A DNA stretch of 59,275 nt from an uncultured Prevotellaceae bacterium (GTDB lineage: Bacteria > Bacteroidota > Bacteroidia > Bacteroidales > Bacteroidaceae). Shown one piece after another: positions 1 to 8,629 of this stretch. The notes under the pieces were generated by a model. The model saw only the letters and a list, made by a program, of their open reading frames with translations, did no database searches and was not told the origin of the DNA. Each line of letters begins with the position of its first letter. Position 1 is the stretch's first letter. The stretch spans positions 1 through 59,275 of the forward strand of contig CACXSA010000017.1 in the NCBI GenBank assembly GCA_902770195.1, in the 5' to 3' direction. Made by a program: the position numbers and the translations under genes.

Positions 1-1
1 A

Positions 2-1489
2 CTGGCAAAGGATTCTGCCTATTGGTCAGACCCTTTTGTTGACGGACATGATGGCAAGACACCTTTGGTTGCTTTCCTTCAACCTATTCACGACCAGCAG
101 GGACGTGTTGTGGCTGTCATGGGTGCCGATTTGTCACTCGACTTCATGACAGAATTTCTGGAAGAACAAGACAGCCTTACAGAGGATGCTATGTTGGTAG
201 CTCCAACAGAGATTCCGCTGAGAAGTTATATGTTATCGCAGGATGGTACCTACCTGACACACCCTGAGTCTTGGCACATCATGAAGGGTAATTTCTTCCA
301 ACACGTAAAAGATTATGATGGTGAAGAAGGAATGGCCAAGAATGCTATCAAGGAGATGAAGGAAAAAAAGGTAAGTAATAGTGAGACGGATTATATGATG
401 ATGATCAACAGAACTCCTTCTTATCTTTTTTATGCACCTGTAAAGGGAACAGACTGGATATTGGTAGTGGTTGCTCCCAGGGTAGTGCTCGACTTCATGG
501 GACTGGTAGTGGGTTTATTCATGCTGGTGGTGGTTCTTGTCATCATACAAGTTACCTTCTTGGTTTGCAGGTTTGTCATCAAGCGTTCTGCGAAACCTTT
601 GAAAGTGTTGGCAGATGCAGCCGATATGGTGGCTCAAGGTCATTTCGACACACAACTGCCATCCATCAAGCACAACGATGAGATTCACCAGTTGCGCGAC
701 TCGTTTGAAAACATGCAGCAATCGTTGGCAACCTATGTGGAAGACCTGAAAACGACAACGGCGGCTAAAGCCTCGATAGAAAATGAACTGGAGATAGCCC
801 ACGGCATACAGATGAGCATGTTGCCGAAAATTTATCCCGCTTTCCCAGATCGTAACGATATTGACATCTACGGACAGGTGACACCAGCCAAGGCTGTTGG
901 TGGTGACCTCTACGATTTCTTTATCCATGATGAGAAATTGTTCTTCTGCATTGGTGATGTGTCGGGCAAGGGTGTGCCAGCGTCATTGGTAATGGCGGTT
1001 ACACGTTCGCTGTTCAGGAATATCGCTGCACATACGGCCCACCCAGACCGAATGGTAACAGCACTGAATGAGGCATTGAGCGACAATAACGAGACCAATA
1101 TGTTTGTTACACTCTTTGTTGGTGTGCTCGATTTGTCATCAGGTCATCTCAGTTATTCCAATGCAGGTCATGATATGCCATTGCTGCTGACGGATGACGA
1201 GGTGATTGTCCTGTCTTGTGATGCTAATGTACCGGCAGGTGTCGTACCTGGTTGGAACTTCACTTGTCAGCAGCTGGAGATGAAGACGGGCACTACACTT
1301 TTCCTCTATACAGACGGTCTTAATGAGGCTGAGGATATTCATCATAATCAGTTCGGCATGGAGCGTATGCAGCAGACGGCAATGAATGCCACTCGTATAT
1401 CAATTATGAGAGAAGAAGTGGCGAAGTTTGTGGGAGATGCAGAACAAAGCGATGACCTGACGATGTTAGCCATCCAGTATAAAAAATAA
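2..1489 (+). CDS. SpoIIE/PP2C-type serine phosphatase with sensor and HAMP domains (5' partial)
   Basis: The reading frame is already open at base 2, so the start lies outside the window. Counted from the TTG codon at 65, an extracytoplasmic Cache-like sensor region fills roughly the first 140 residues, one membrane helix follows at about 143-170, then a HAMP linker to about 225 and a PP2C/SpoIIE phosphatase domain from about 245. The phosphatase metal motifs GGDLYDFF, GDVSGKG and the late SDDLTML are present, so the enzyme is probably active. Such proteins dephosphorylate anti-sigma-antagonist type partners in response to an outside signal. The partner and the signal cannot be told from the window. 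A small membrane protein gene follows 35 bp downstream. Confidence 0.9.
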   Translation: MAKDSAYWSDPFVDGHDGKTPLVAFLQPIHDQQGRVVAVMGADLSLDFMTEFLEEQDSLTEDAMLVAPTEIPLRSYMLSQDGTYLTHPESWHIMKGNFFQHVKDYDGEEGMAKNAIKEMKEKKVSNSETDYMMMINRTPSYLFYAPVKGTDWILVVVAPRVVLDFMGLVVGLFMLVVVLVIIQVTFLVCRFVIKRSAKPLKVLADAADMVAQGHFDTQLPSIKHNDEIHQLRDSFENMQQSLATYVEDLKTTTAAKASIENELEIAHGIQMSMLPKIYPAFPDRNDIDIYGQVTPAKAVGGDLYDFFIHDEKLFFCIGDVSGKGVPASLVMAVTRSLFRNIAAHTAHPDRMVTALNEALSDNNETNMFVTLFVGVLDLSSGHLSYSNAGHDMPLLLTDDEVIVLSCDANVPAGVVPGWNFTCQQLEMKTGTTLFLYTDGLNEAEDIHHNQFGMERMQQTAMNATRISIMREEVAKFVGDAEQSDDLTMLAIQYKK

Positions 1490-1524
1490 CCAGCTTATCA
1501 GCGAATCATTTAAAGTCCAGTAAG

Positions 1525-2031
1525 ATGATAAACGAGAATTATATATACGTATTGATGTTGGCGTTTGCCTTGTCCATCATCATTGTCATGGCCTCTGTCA
1601 TTATCCCCATTCGTCTTTTCAACTGGAAGCGGTGGAAGGGACTTATCCTGGGACTTGTGCTGCAGCCTATTGTATGTGCCATTCTGATATTCGGTGTGTT
1701 TATGGGAATCGTTGGCTACACTGAATCCAAGGCGGATCGTCAGAGAGAATCTGCTATGGTTGCCGTGTGTACGCTTCGGGCAGATTCTGCTAAAACGGAT
1801 ACGCTGAGATGGTATATTAAAGCTGACGAAGAATGCTTCCAAGTAGATGATAACGACATCAAAGCTTTTGACGTTATCCGACTTGATCAAACCAGTGTGG
1901 GTGTAGAAGACAGAATTGTCGTTAAGTTTAACGTAAAGAAAAAGCAAGTTGTAGCCACTGATTTTGGTAAACCGATTAAGGTTGAAAAGGTGGACTGGGA
2001 ACAGGTGAGAGACTATTTGAACAAGAAATAA
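1525..2031 (+). CDS. hypothetical membrane protein, 168 aa
   Basis: I do not recognise a named family. Two hydrophobic helices lie near the N-terminus, at about residues 5-27 and 39-63. They are followed by a soluble, charged C-terminal part of about 100 residues that contains several KADE/DDND-type acidic patches. There is no signal peptidase cleavage pattern, so it is probably an inner-membrane protein with its C-terminal domain on one face. It starts 35 bp after the phosphatase gene and may be cotranscribed with it. A promoter for feoAB lies just beyond its stop. Confidence 0.6.
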   Translation: MINENYIYVLMLAFALSIIIVMASVIIPIRLFNWKRWKGLILGLVLQPIVCAILIFGVFMGIVGYTESKADRQRESAMVAVCTLRADSAKTDTLRWYIKADEECFQVDDNDIKAFDVIRLDQTSVGVEDRIVVKFNVKKKQVVATDFGKPIKVEKVDWEQVRDYLNKK

Positions 2032-2064
2032 TATCATCATTTGTAGGTATTTTAAGGTGTAAAG

Positions 2065-2095
2065 TTGATAATGTTGAATTTATTTGCTACTTTTG
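2065..2095 (+). promoter_or_regulatory. Bacteroidota-type promoter for feoAB
   Basis: GTTG (2064-2067) stands in for the -33 element and is separated by 20 bp from TACTTTTG (2088-2095), a match to TAnnTTTG. The feoAB ATG follows 19 bp later. No convincing Fur-type palindrome is visible between the promoter and the start. Confidence 0.6.
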
Positions 2096-2114
2096 CAGAT
2101 AAATAATATAAGGT

Positions 2115-4412
2115 ATGAATCTTTCGGAACTGAAGACAGGCGATAAAGCCTATATAGTAAAGGTTAAGGGACATGGTGGCTTCCGCAAGCGTATTGTGGA
2201 AATGGGATTTATCAAGGGACAACGTGTGGACGTCTTGCAGAGTGCTCCGTTGCAGGATCCTGTGAAATATCGGGTGATGGGATATGAGGTGAGCCTAAGG
2301 CGACAGGAAGCCGAAAAGATAGAGGTGACTGACGACGAGCGTGAAGCAGCAGAAATCAGTGAACCCCAGAATGTAGCCACTACGGCCCATTATGCTACGC
2401 ATTCTGCCCGTCATACCATTAATGTGGCTTTGGTGGGTAACCCCAATTGTGGCAAGACTTCTCTCTTTAACTTTGCATCAGGCGCCCATGAGCGTGTGGG
2501 CAACTATAGTGGTGTCACGGTTGATGCCAAAGAGGGTTATGCGGACTTTGAGGGCTATCACCTGAAACTTATTGACTTGCCAGGCACCTATTCGCTGTCG
2601 GCTTATTCTCCAGAGGAGCTGTATGTTAGAAAGCAGTTGCTGGAAGATACTCCTGATGTCATTATCAACGTTATTGATTCTTCGAATATCGAGCGTAACT
2701 TGTATCTGACTACACAGCTGATGGATATGCACCTCAGAGTGGTGTGCGCGCTGAATATGTTTGACGAGACGGAGCGCCGTGGAGACCACTTGTCCATTGA
2801 TACGCTGAGTTCCCTGTTGGGTATGCCGATGGTCCCCACGTCGTTTAAGACGGGTAGGGGATTACCTGAACTGCTGCGTGAGGTGATTCATATCTTTGAG
2901 AGTCAGGAGGGACATGATAACTACTATCGTCATATCCATATCAATCACGGACATGAGATAGAGGATGGTATAGCCAAGATACAGATGTTCCTGAAAGGCA
3001 ATGACTTGCTTCGTCTGCGCTATAGTACCCGATGGCTGGCTTTGAAACTGCTTGAGAAGGACACAAAGGCAGAAGAGGTTATAGCATCGCTTCCTGAGAG
3101 CAAACAGATATTGGCTGCTCGTGACACTGCAATACATCGTGTGAAAGAGGAGACTGGCAACGACTCGGAGACGGCTATCATGGATGCCAAATACGGTTTT
3201 ATCCGTGGTGCGCTGAAAGAGGCAGGCTACAAAGTAGGACAAATGGAGAACACGTATCATGTGACTCATAAACTTGATGCCCTTGTCACCAATCGCTGGT
3301 TGGGTTTTCCCCTTTTCTTCGCCCTGCTGTTTCTGATGTTCGAGGTGACATTCACACTAGGGCAATATCCGATGGATTGGATTGATGCCGGCGTAACATG
3401 GTTGGGAGAGTGGATAGGCAACGTCATGAGCGATGGTCCCTTGAAGGATATGCTGGTAGATGGTGTTATAGGTGGTGTAGGTGCTGTCATCGTGTTCCTA
3501 CCGCAAATCCTGATTCTTTATACGTTTATCTCGTTGATGGAAGATTCCGGCTATATGGCTCGTGCTGCTTTCATCATGGATAAGCTGATGCATGGCATGG
3601 GACTTCACGGAAAGTCGTTCATTCCGTTGATTATGGGTTTTGGCTGTAACGTGCCTGCCATCATGGCTACACGAACTATAGAGAGCCGCCGTTCGCGACT
3701 GATTACAATGCTGATATTGCCTATGATGTCGTGTTCTGCCCGCTTACCTATTTATATTATGATAACGGGTGCCTTCTTTGCTGTACGTTATCAGAGTCTG
3801 GTTATGGTATCGCTCTATGCCATAGGAATCGTCCTTTCCGTCATCATTGCACGCCTGTTGAGCACATACGTCATCAAAGGTGAGGACACACCATTCGTTA
3901 TGGAGTTGCCTCCCTATCGTTTCCCAACGGCTAAGGCCATCTTCCGCCATACGTGGGAGAAAGGCAAGCAGTATCTAAAGAAGATGGGAGGTGTGATTCT
4001 TGTGGCTTCGATCATTGTATGGGCATTGGGTTATTTCTCGCCCTCGGGCATTGCCGATTCGTTGGAAGATAGCTTTATCGGTATGTTGGGTAAGGCTATT
4101 GAACCCATATTCTTGGCGCAGGGCTTTGATTGGCGATTGGATGTCAGTCTGATAGCAGGTGTGGGTGCAAAAGAGATCGTGGCTTCTACCATTGGAGTGC
4201 TCTATGGTGACGGTGCTTTTGGTTTCTCGTCGTTGACGGCTTATGCTTTCCTGTTGTTTGTTCTCATCTACTTCCCATGTATAGCCACTATTGCTGCCAT
4301 CAAGAACGAGAGCGGTTCGTGGCGTTGGGCAGTCTTTGGAGCCATATATACAACGGTATTGGCATGGATAGTGTCTGCTGCTGTCTATCAGATAGGTTCG
4401 CTCTTTATCTGA
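2115..4412 (+). CDS. feoB: ferrous iron transporter, FeoA-FeoB fusion
   Basis: This protein takes up Fe(II) across the inner membrane. A FeoA SH3-like domain occupies residues 1-75 and is fused to the FeoB G-protein domain. G1 is GNPNCGKTS near residue 108, G3 is DLPGTYSL, and NMFDE stands where NKxD is usual. The membrane permease domain fills about residues 390-765 and carries the gate signature region GFGCNVPAIMATR. The fused form is common in Bacteroidales. At 765 residues it is shorter than many relatives (about 800-850), mainly in the loop before the last helices (GDGAFGFSS). It has its own promoter and is followed convergently by a cation efflux gene only 8 bp away. Confidence 0.96.
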   Translation: MNLSELKTGDKAYIVKVKGHGGFRKRIVEMGFIKGQRVDVLQSAPLQDPVKYRVMGYEVSLRRQEAEKIEVTDDEREAAEISEPQNVATTAHYATHSARHTINVALVGNPNCGKTSLFNFASGAHERVGNYSGVTVDAKEGYADFEGYHLKLIDLPGTYSLSAYSPEELYVRKQLLEDTPDVIINVIDSSNIERNLYLTTQLMDMHLRVVCALNMFDETERRGDHLSIDTLSSLLGMPMVPTSFKTGRGLPELLREVIHIFESQEGHDNYYRHIHINHGHEIEDGIAKIQMFLKGNDLLRLRYSTRWLALKLLEKDTKAEEVIASLPESKQILAARDTAIHRVKEETGNDSETAIMDAKYGFIRGALKEAGYKVGQMENTYHVTHKLDALVTNRWLGFPLFFALLFLMFEVTFTLGQYPMDWIDAGVTWLGEWIGNVMSDGPLKDMLVDGVIGGVGAVIVFLPQILILYTFISLMEDSGYMARAAFIMDKLMHGMGLHGKSFIPLIMGFGCNVPAIMATRTIESRRSRLITMLILPMMSCSARLPIYIMITGAFFAVRYQSLVMVSLYAIGIVLSVIIARLLSTYVIKGEDTPFVMELPPYRFPTAKAIFRHTWEKGKQYLKKMGGVILVASIIVWALGYFSPSGIADSLEDSFIGMLGKAIEPIFLAQGFDWRLDVSLIAGVGAKEIVASTIGVLYGDGAFGFSSLTAYAFLLFVLIYFPCIATIAAIKNESGSWRWAVFGAIYTTVLAWIVSAAVYQIGSLFI

Positions 4413-4420
4413 TAGGTAGC

Positions 4421-5305
4421 CTATTTGATAGGTTCCATGTGAAGGGATACGTGCGTGTTGGCACCAAAGCGCTGCTTTAGTTTCTGTTCAATGGTTGTTG
4501 CACGTTCGTGAACGCTATTTAGGGGTAGTTGTCCGTCCATTCTTATATGGGCTTCAATAGCGATGCGGTTACCAATACGGCGTGTTCGCAGGTTATGAGG
4601 CTGTTGTACATCACCGAACGACTGTATAATCTGTACAATCTCCTGTTCTGTTTCTGCTGGTAATGAGCTCTCCGTCAGTTCGTTGATGCTTGTCTTCAAC
4701 AACTCGTAAGCCACTTTTACCAGCATCAGACCCACCACAATGGAAGCCAAAGGGTCGAATACCGCCCAGCGGTTGCCTAACCAGATGGCTAAACCGATAC
4801 CGATGGCTGCACCTACTGATGAGAGAGCATCGCTGCGGTGATGCCAGGCATTGGCTATCATTACCTGTGAGTTCAGGTCCTTTCCGCGATGAGAAGTATA
4901 TTGATAGAGCATTTCTTTGATAGCTATCGACAATAAGGCAGCCCATAACGCTATCCATCTCGGTGCTTCGAGTTCTTCGCCATTTAGCCATGCGGTAAAC
5001 TTCATCACGCCCGAGACCACAATACCTGTTGCTGCTGCCACTAATGCCAAGCCAATCAGAAACGAAGCAATGGTTTCAAACTTGCCGTGTCCATAGTCGT
5101 GAGATTGGTCTTGTGGCTTGGCACTGATGCTGACAAATACCAGTACCAGGATATCTGTGACAAAGTCGGATAGCGAGTGAATGGCATCAGCAATCATTGC
5201 TGAGCTGTTGCCTAATATTCCGGCTATAAACTTAAAGGTGAGCAGGGCAGCATTGCCCGCGCTGCCTACCAGTGTAACCTTATAAATCTCTTTCTTTCTG
5301 TTCAT
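4421..5305 (-). CDS. cation diffusion facilitator (CDF) family metal exporter
   Basis: The protein exports divalent metal ions by proton antiport across the inner membrane. The two CDF metal-site motifs are visible in transmembrane segments: HSLSD (TM2) and HHRSD (TM5). A cytoplasmic C-terminal dimerisation domain of about 90 residues ends near HVSLHMEP. I chose the ATG at 5305 (MNRKKE). The longer frame opens with a GTG at 5347 and would overlap the rlmH stop by 23 bp, which is possible but less typical. It is the last gene of the leftward cluster that begins with ftsK. Its metal (Zn, Fe or Mn) cannot be decided from the sequence, although feoAB is its convergent neighbour. Confidence 0.92.
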   Translation of the reverse strand: MNRKKEIYKVTLVGSAGNAALLTFKFIAGILGNSSAMIADAIHSLSDFVTDILVLVFVSISAKPQDQSHDYGHGKFETIASFLIGLALVAAATGIVVSGVMKFTAWLNGEELEAPRWIALWAALLSIAIKEMLYQYTSHRGKDLNSQVMIANAWHHRSDALSSVGAAIGIGLAIWLGNRWAVFDPLASIVVGLMLVKVAYELLKTSINELTESSLPAETEQEIVQIIQSFGDVQQPHNLRTRRIGNRIAIEAHIRMDGQLPLNSVHERATTIEQKLKQRFGANTHVSLHMEPIK

Positions 5306-5324
5306 ACCAGTGTAAAGGCTTGTG

Positions 5325-5795
5325 TTATTCGTGGTGATAAGGCTCACCTTTTATTATCGTACACGCGCGATAAATCTGTTCGGTAAAAGTGAGGCGTATC
5401 ATCTGATGGGAAAAAGTCATCTTGGAGAGTGATACTTGTTCGTTGGCTCGTGCATATACTTCTTTTGAAAAACCATAAGGACCACCAATGATAAAAATAA
5501 GCCGACGGGAGGTATTGCGCTTTTGTTCCAGCCATCGGGCAAAGTCAATGCTGCGATATTCCTTTCCATGCTCATCTAAAAGAACAACAGTATCGGAGGG
5601 TTGAAGCTGTTTTAGGATTAGATCGCCCTCTGCCTGTTTCTGCTGGTCTTCTGTCAGGTTCTTTGTGTTCTTCAGCTCAGGTATGGTAAATACTTCAAAT
5701 GGCATATAGTGATTGATGCGTTCCACATAATCGCTGATGCCTGCCATGAAATGCTTGTTAACGGTTTTACCGACTTGAATCAGAATCGTCTTCAT
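5325..5795 (-). CDS. rlmH: 23S rRNA (pseudouridine1915-N3)-methyltransferase RlmH
   Basis: RlmH is a SPOUT methyltransferase that modifies helix 69 of 23S rRNA using S-adenosylmethionine. The trefoil-knot signature IIGGPYGF and the family's conserved C-terminal stretch (LSKMTFSHQMIRL to the final YHHE) are present. The start is set at MKTILIQVGK, which gives 156 residues, the usual length. The frame extends upstream by 17 codons, but that part lies inside the end of the DUF4491 gene and does not look like the family. The overlap with DUF4491 is 29 bp, so the two are likely translationally linked. Confidence 0.95.
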   Translation of the reverse strand: MKTILIQVGKTVNKHFMAGISDYVERINHYMPFEVFTIPELKNTKNLTEDQQKQAEGDLILKQLQPSDTVVLLDEHGKEYRSIDFARWLEQKRNTSRRLIFIIGGPYGFSKEVYARANEQVSLSKMTFSHQMIRLTFTEQIYRACTIIKGEPYHHE

Positions 5796-6153
5796 CTTCG
5801 ATTGCGTAAATGCTCTTGCCATGATGAACAGGGCAGAGTGTTTCATTCTTGTCGATGGGAGGATATTCGCTGCGTCGCTTGGGGTTCATAGGGAACCACC
5901 CTTTTTGGACACGTTTTTTCTGGGAGAAGAGCTCACCGATGCCCCATAGTGCAGAAGCTCCGAATACACCGATTACGGATGAGATAATGGTGTTCTCAAC
6001 AAAGAGTGCTGCCACCATGCAGGCAATGCCAATGAGAAGGTAAATCCACCAAGGACGAGTACCCCAGTGGTATTCGGTTTTAATAACGATGGGATGCCAG
6101 ATGCCAATGGTCAGAAATGTGCAAACGGCTATGATTAGTCCTGTAAAATACAT
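5767..6153 (-). CDS. DUF4491 family membrane protein
   Basis: The first 97 or so residues fit the DUF4491 family, small inner-membrane proteins of Bacteroidota with unknown function. Three hydrophobic helices are visible (about 3-20, 36-53 and 56-77), and the family's ending GWFPMNPKRR is present. A tail of about 35 residues (acidic, ending DDSDSSR) follows and reads into the rlmH gene. Family members often end soon after the GWFPMNP motif, so the tail may be a local extension caused by a shift of the stop codon. It lies between DUF5687 and rlmH in the leftward cluster. Confidence 0.8.
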   Translation of the reverse strand: MYFTGLIIAVCTFLTIGIWHPIVIKTEYHWGTRPWWIYLLIGIACMVAALFVENTIISSVIGVFGASALWGIGELFSQKKRVQKGWFPMNPKRRSEYPPIDKNETLCPVHHGKSIYAIEDEDDSDSSR

Positions 6154-6187
6154 GATTTATGTTCTTCTAGTTCGTGAAAATCGTAGT

Positions 6188-7681
6188 CTATCGAGTGGTA
6201 TGGAATCCATCAAGGTTCTGATAACGGCGCTTCATCATACGTTGGTAGATGTTTCGCATCCAGTAGGGTTCTGTTGCGGTGAAGATGATGCCGATGATGA
6301 TGAGTACCCAATAAGCTGTTGTGGCGTCAAAGGCTGCCTCAATACAGAAAACAACGACAACGGGAGCAAACATGGCCGTCATCGATAAGATACCTTGCCA
6401 CTTGTTCTCCATCTGGTTCTTACCTGTAATCTTATCGTTAAGAGGTAGGGTGTCCTTGTTGAAGATTGCCAGCTGGAAGAGCATGCAATATACGGGCCCT
6501 GTAGCCGTCAGCAGGTAAGCAAGAATCATCAAGATAGAGAATTTTCCCATGATGACTGGTGGCAATTGCAAGAGCACAGGTAATAATAATATGGTACTAT
6601 AATAATAGTATTTTGCGGAGAGTAATTTTAGGATGTTTTCCTCGTGAACCATCAACAGGTCAATATAATTACCTTCTGGACACATGACCTTGGTAAGGTT
6701 TGTGGCTCCGAAGAAGATGAAAGCGTAAAGACAAAAGAAGTTGCGGGAGAATTCTCCTTGGTACATATCGCCAAAGGCAATTGTCAGCGAGAAGAAGGTG
6801 ATGAAGCACAACCCCTGGATAAAACGAGTACGGATGGCTTTATTACGCATGGTGCTCTTGATTTCCAGTTTCAGGTATTCGCCAATCTGTCCGAATCGGT
6901 TCAAAGACTTGAATTCCGACACATGCTTCATCTTGGTATTCTCTTTTTTCGACACTTCATCGTATATGAGGCGCATTTGCAACTTCCTGTTAATGCTGAA
7001 CAGGACAATGAAAAGACCTGCTATTAATGCAAATAACAGCCACAGCGAGCCATGTTTATCTACAAAATTACCGATAAAATCTGTATATTGGTCAAGTATA
7101 GCATCAGGCAGAAAAAAGAAGGGTCCGATCAATAATCCATAGAAAACGATGGGCAGTGCCCACCAGAAAAGACTATGGTTGACTAATGTGCGGACAAGCA
7201 GATACCATTGGCTGTTGACAACCACCATCAAATGGAGCAGGAAAAGCATGCCGATGGCAGCCCAGCCCGTAACTCCTCCACACCATACCACAAAGACGTA
7301 CGGAAGGAAGGTAACCATCCAAAGCAGATTGTTAAGGTCTAACACCTGCGAGACAAGGAAGCATTCGACAGCTGTAAATTTACTGATGGGAGTCAGCAGA
7401 TAGGGCTTGACAAGCATCAGCGGTGTCTGTTGGACGGCAAAACGGGCAGAAAAATCCATAATCAGCAAGAAGGGCATGATATAGAATATCATCTCTGGCG
7501 TATCTTCCTTTGCAGCTAACCAACCGAAGAAAGTACCAAGGGCAAGGAATTCAATGGCCAAGAAGCCGATGACGATATAGCCAAAAAACTTGCCATACTG
7601 ATTTGCTTCGAACATAGGATGGCGCTTCTCACTCAGTTTGGTGTTTTTGCGAAGCAGGAAAAATAGTTGAATCTTGTTCAT
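6188..7681 (-). CDS. DUF5687 family multi-pass membrane protein (ABC-2-like permease)
   Basis: The protein has 497 residues with about 12 hydrophobic helices and the look of an ABC-2-type export permease, and it fits DUF5687 of Bacteroidota. The opening MNKIQLFFLLRKN and a central charged cytoplasmic loop (about residues 240-280) match the layout of that family. Permeases of this kind normally work with a separate ATP-binding protein. None is encoded next to it here: its neighbours are LolA-like and DUF4491 genes. The substrate is unknown. The short spacer to the upstream gene has a 7-bp periodic sequence. Confidence 0.8.
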   Translation of the reverse strand: MNKIQLFFLLRKNTKLSEKRHPMFEANQYGKFFGYIVIGFLAIEFLALGTFFGWLAAKEDTPEMIFYIMPFLLIMDFSARFAVQQTPLMLVKPYLLTPISKFTAVECFLVSQVLDLNNLLWMVTFLPYVFVVWCGGVTGWAAIGMLFLLHLMVVVNSQWYLLVRTLVNHSLFWWALPIVFYGLLIGPFFFLPDAILDQYTDFIGNFVDKHGSLWLLFALIAGLFIVLFSINRKLQMRLIYDEVSKKENTKMKHVSEFKSLNRFGQIGEYLKLEIKSTMRNKAIRTRFIQGLCFITFFSLTIAFGDMYQGEFSRNFFCLYAFIFFGATNLTKVMCPEGNYIDLLMVHEENILKLLSAKYYYYSTILLLPVLLQLPPVIMGKFSILMILAYLLTATGPVYCMLFQLAIFNKDTLPLNDKITGKNQMENKWQGILSMTAMFAPVVVVFCIEAAFDATTAYWVLIIIGIIFTATEPYWMRNIYQRMMKRRYQNLDGFHTTR

Positions 7682-7692
7682 AAGTACCTTAA

Positions 7693-7720
7693 TGTCACAA
7701 AGTCAAATGTCACAATGTAT
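7693..7720. repeat. heptanucleotide-periodic spacer
   Basis: Between the DUF5687 and LolA-like genes, TGTCACA-like words recur every 7 bp (TGTCACA, AAGTCAA, ATGTCAC, AATGTAT). It is the first of several 7-bp periodic spacers in the window. Confidence 0.6.
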
Positions 7721-7721
7721 C

Positions 7722-8315
7722 TTATCGTAAGTCTATGATTTCTGCTGATGGGAAATCTTTCGAGTTGAAACGGAACTTTCCATCAGCAATAGTTGTCTTT
7801 TTGAAATGAGAGATGTCAATGGTGCTCCATTCCTTCTGTTTCATCCGGATTTGTGATGGAATGTAGCTTTTCTGTGATACCGTGATGTACATCTCTTGAA
7901 TGGCTTTTTTCTTGTCTGTCGCCTTAAGGTGCACGACATAGTTCTTTCCAGCCTTCTCTAACGAATAGGTATATCCTTTCTTATACAGGTAGATGAAATT
8001 GTAAGGATTAATGGCTGCCAGCTCTGATTCCGATGGATTTGAAACATTCACCTCTTCGTTCTGCTTCATATAGGTCCACATGGTTTTTCCGTCAAACCAG
8101 ATGGTTGCCTGTGGAGTGGTGGCGTGGAATTTCCTTCCTTTAACGGCAATAGTGCCACTGGCATTCATGTTCTTACCCTTGATGGTAAATGATGCCGATA
8201 CCCCAGATTTCTCGGATATGTTTGCTGCAGTCTTGTCCAACACCTCTTTAGCAGACTGTCCATACGATGCTATTGCTAAGAATAGCATCACGATAGTGAT
8301 TTTTATCCTCTCCAT
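7722..8315 (-). CDS. LolA-like outer-membrane lipoprotein carrier protein
   Basis: The protein has a Sec signal peptide (about residues 1-20, ending SYGQS) and a LolA/LolB-type beta half-barrel fold of about 175 residues. Evidence for the fold is the ASFTIKGK and ATIWFDGKTMWTY strands and the late PSQIRMKQKEWSTIDIS region. LolA carries lipoproteins through the periplasm to the outer membrane. Whether this Bacteroidota homologue is the main carrier is not settled by the sequence. Its GTG/ATG start overlaps the end of ftsK by about 13 bp, and the ftsK-lolA pairing is common in Bacteroidales. Confidence 0.85.
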   Translation of the reverse strand: MERIKITIVMLFLAIASYGQSAKEVLDKTAANISEKSGVSASFTIKGKNMNASGTIAVKGRKFHATTPQATIWFDGKTMWTYMKQNEEVNVSNPSESELAAINPYNFIYLYKKGYTYSLEKAGKNYVVHLKATDKKKAIQEMYITVSQKSYIPSQIRMKQKEWSTIDISHFKKTTIADGKFRFNSKDFPSAEIIDLR

Positions 8316-8629
8316 TGTGATAATAGATTTTCAAGACTGTTTTCGTCCATGATTAATACTTCACGAGGCTTAGAACCATGAGCGGCTCCTACGATACCAG
8401 CTTTCTCCAACTGGTCCATCAATCGTCCGGCACGGTTGTATCCGATGGCAAACTTACGTTGTATCAAACTCGTACTTCCGCTTTGCTCACGAACAATAAG
8501 TCGGGCGGCATCTTCAAACATGGGATCAAGATGCTGCATATCGACATCTCGGCTTTCGCCGCCTTCTCCGTCGTCAGTGTCAGGTTCTGGAAGCTCAAAG
8601 CCACTTCTGGTGTATCTACAAAAGCACAC
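8303..8629 (-). CDS. ftsK: FtsK C-terminal gamma domain, separated by a frameshift
   Basis: From about base 8600 down to the stop this frame encodes the missing end of FtsK. It has the acidic linker ELPEPDTDDGEGG and then the winged-helix gamma domain with SLIQRKFAIGYNRAGRLM and a DQLEKAGIVG helix. In intact FtsK this domain reads KOPS sequences on DNA and contacts XerD. The few codons upstream of about 8600 in this frame are not FtsK-like, so the ATG at 8629 is not a real start. The piece is best read as the end of the ftsK gene, cut off by a short internal deletion. Confidence 0.8.
   Translation of the reverse strand: MCFCRYTRSGFELPEPDTDDGEGGESRDVDMQHLDPMFEDAARLIVREQSGSTSLIQRKFAIGYNRAGRLMDQLEKAGIVGAAHGSKPREVLIMDENSLENLLSQWRG

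Noticed and set aside
5306-5347. GTG start at 5347 for the CDF exporter
   Set aside because: It adds 14 residues that do not look like the family and overlaps the rlmH end; the ATG at 5305 fits better.
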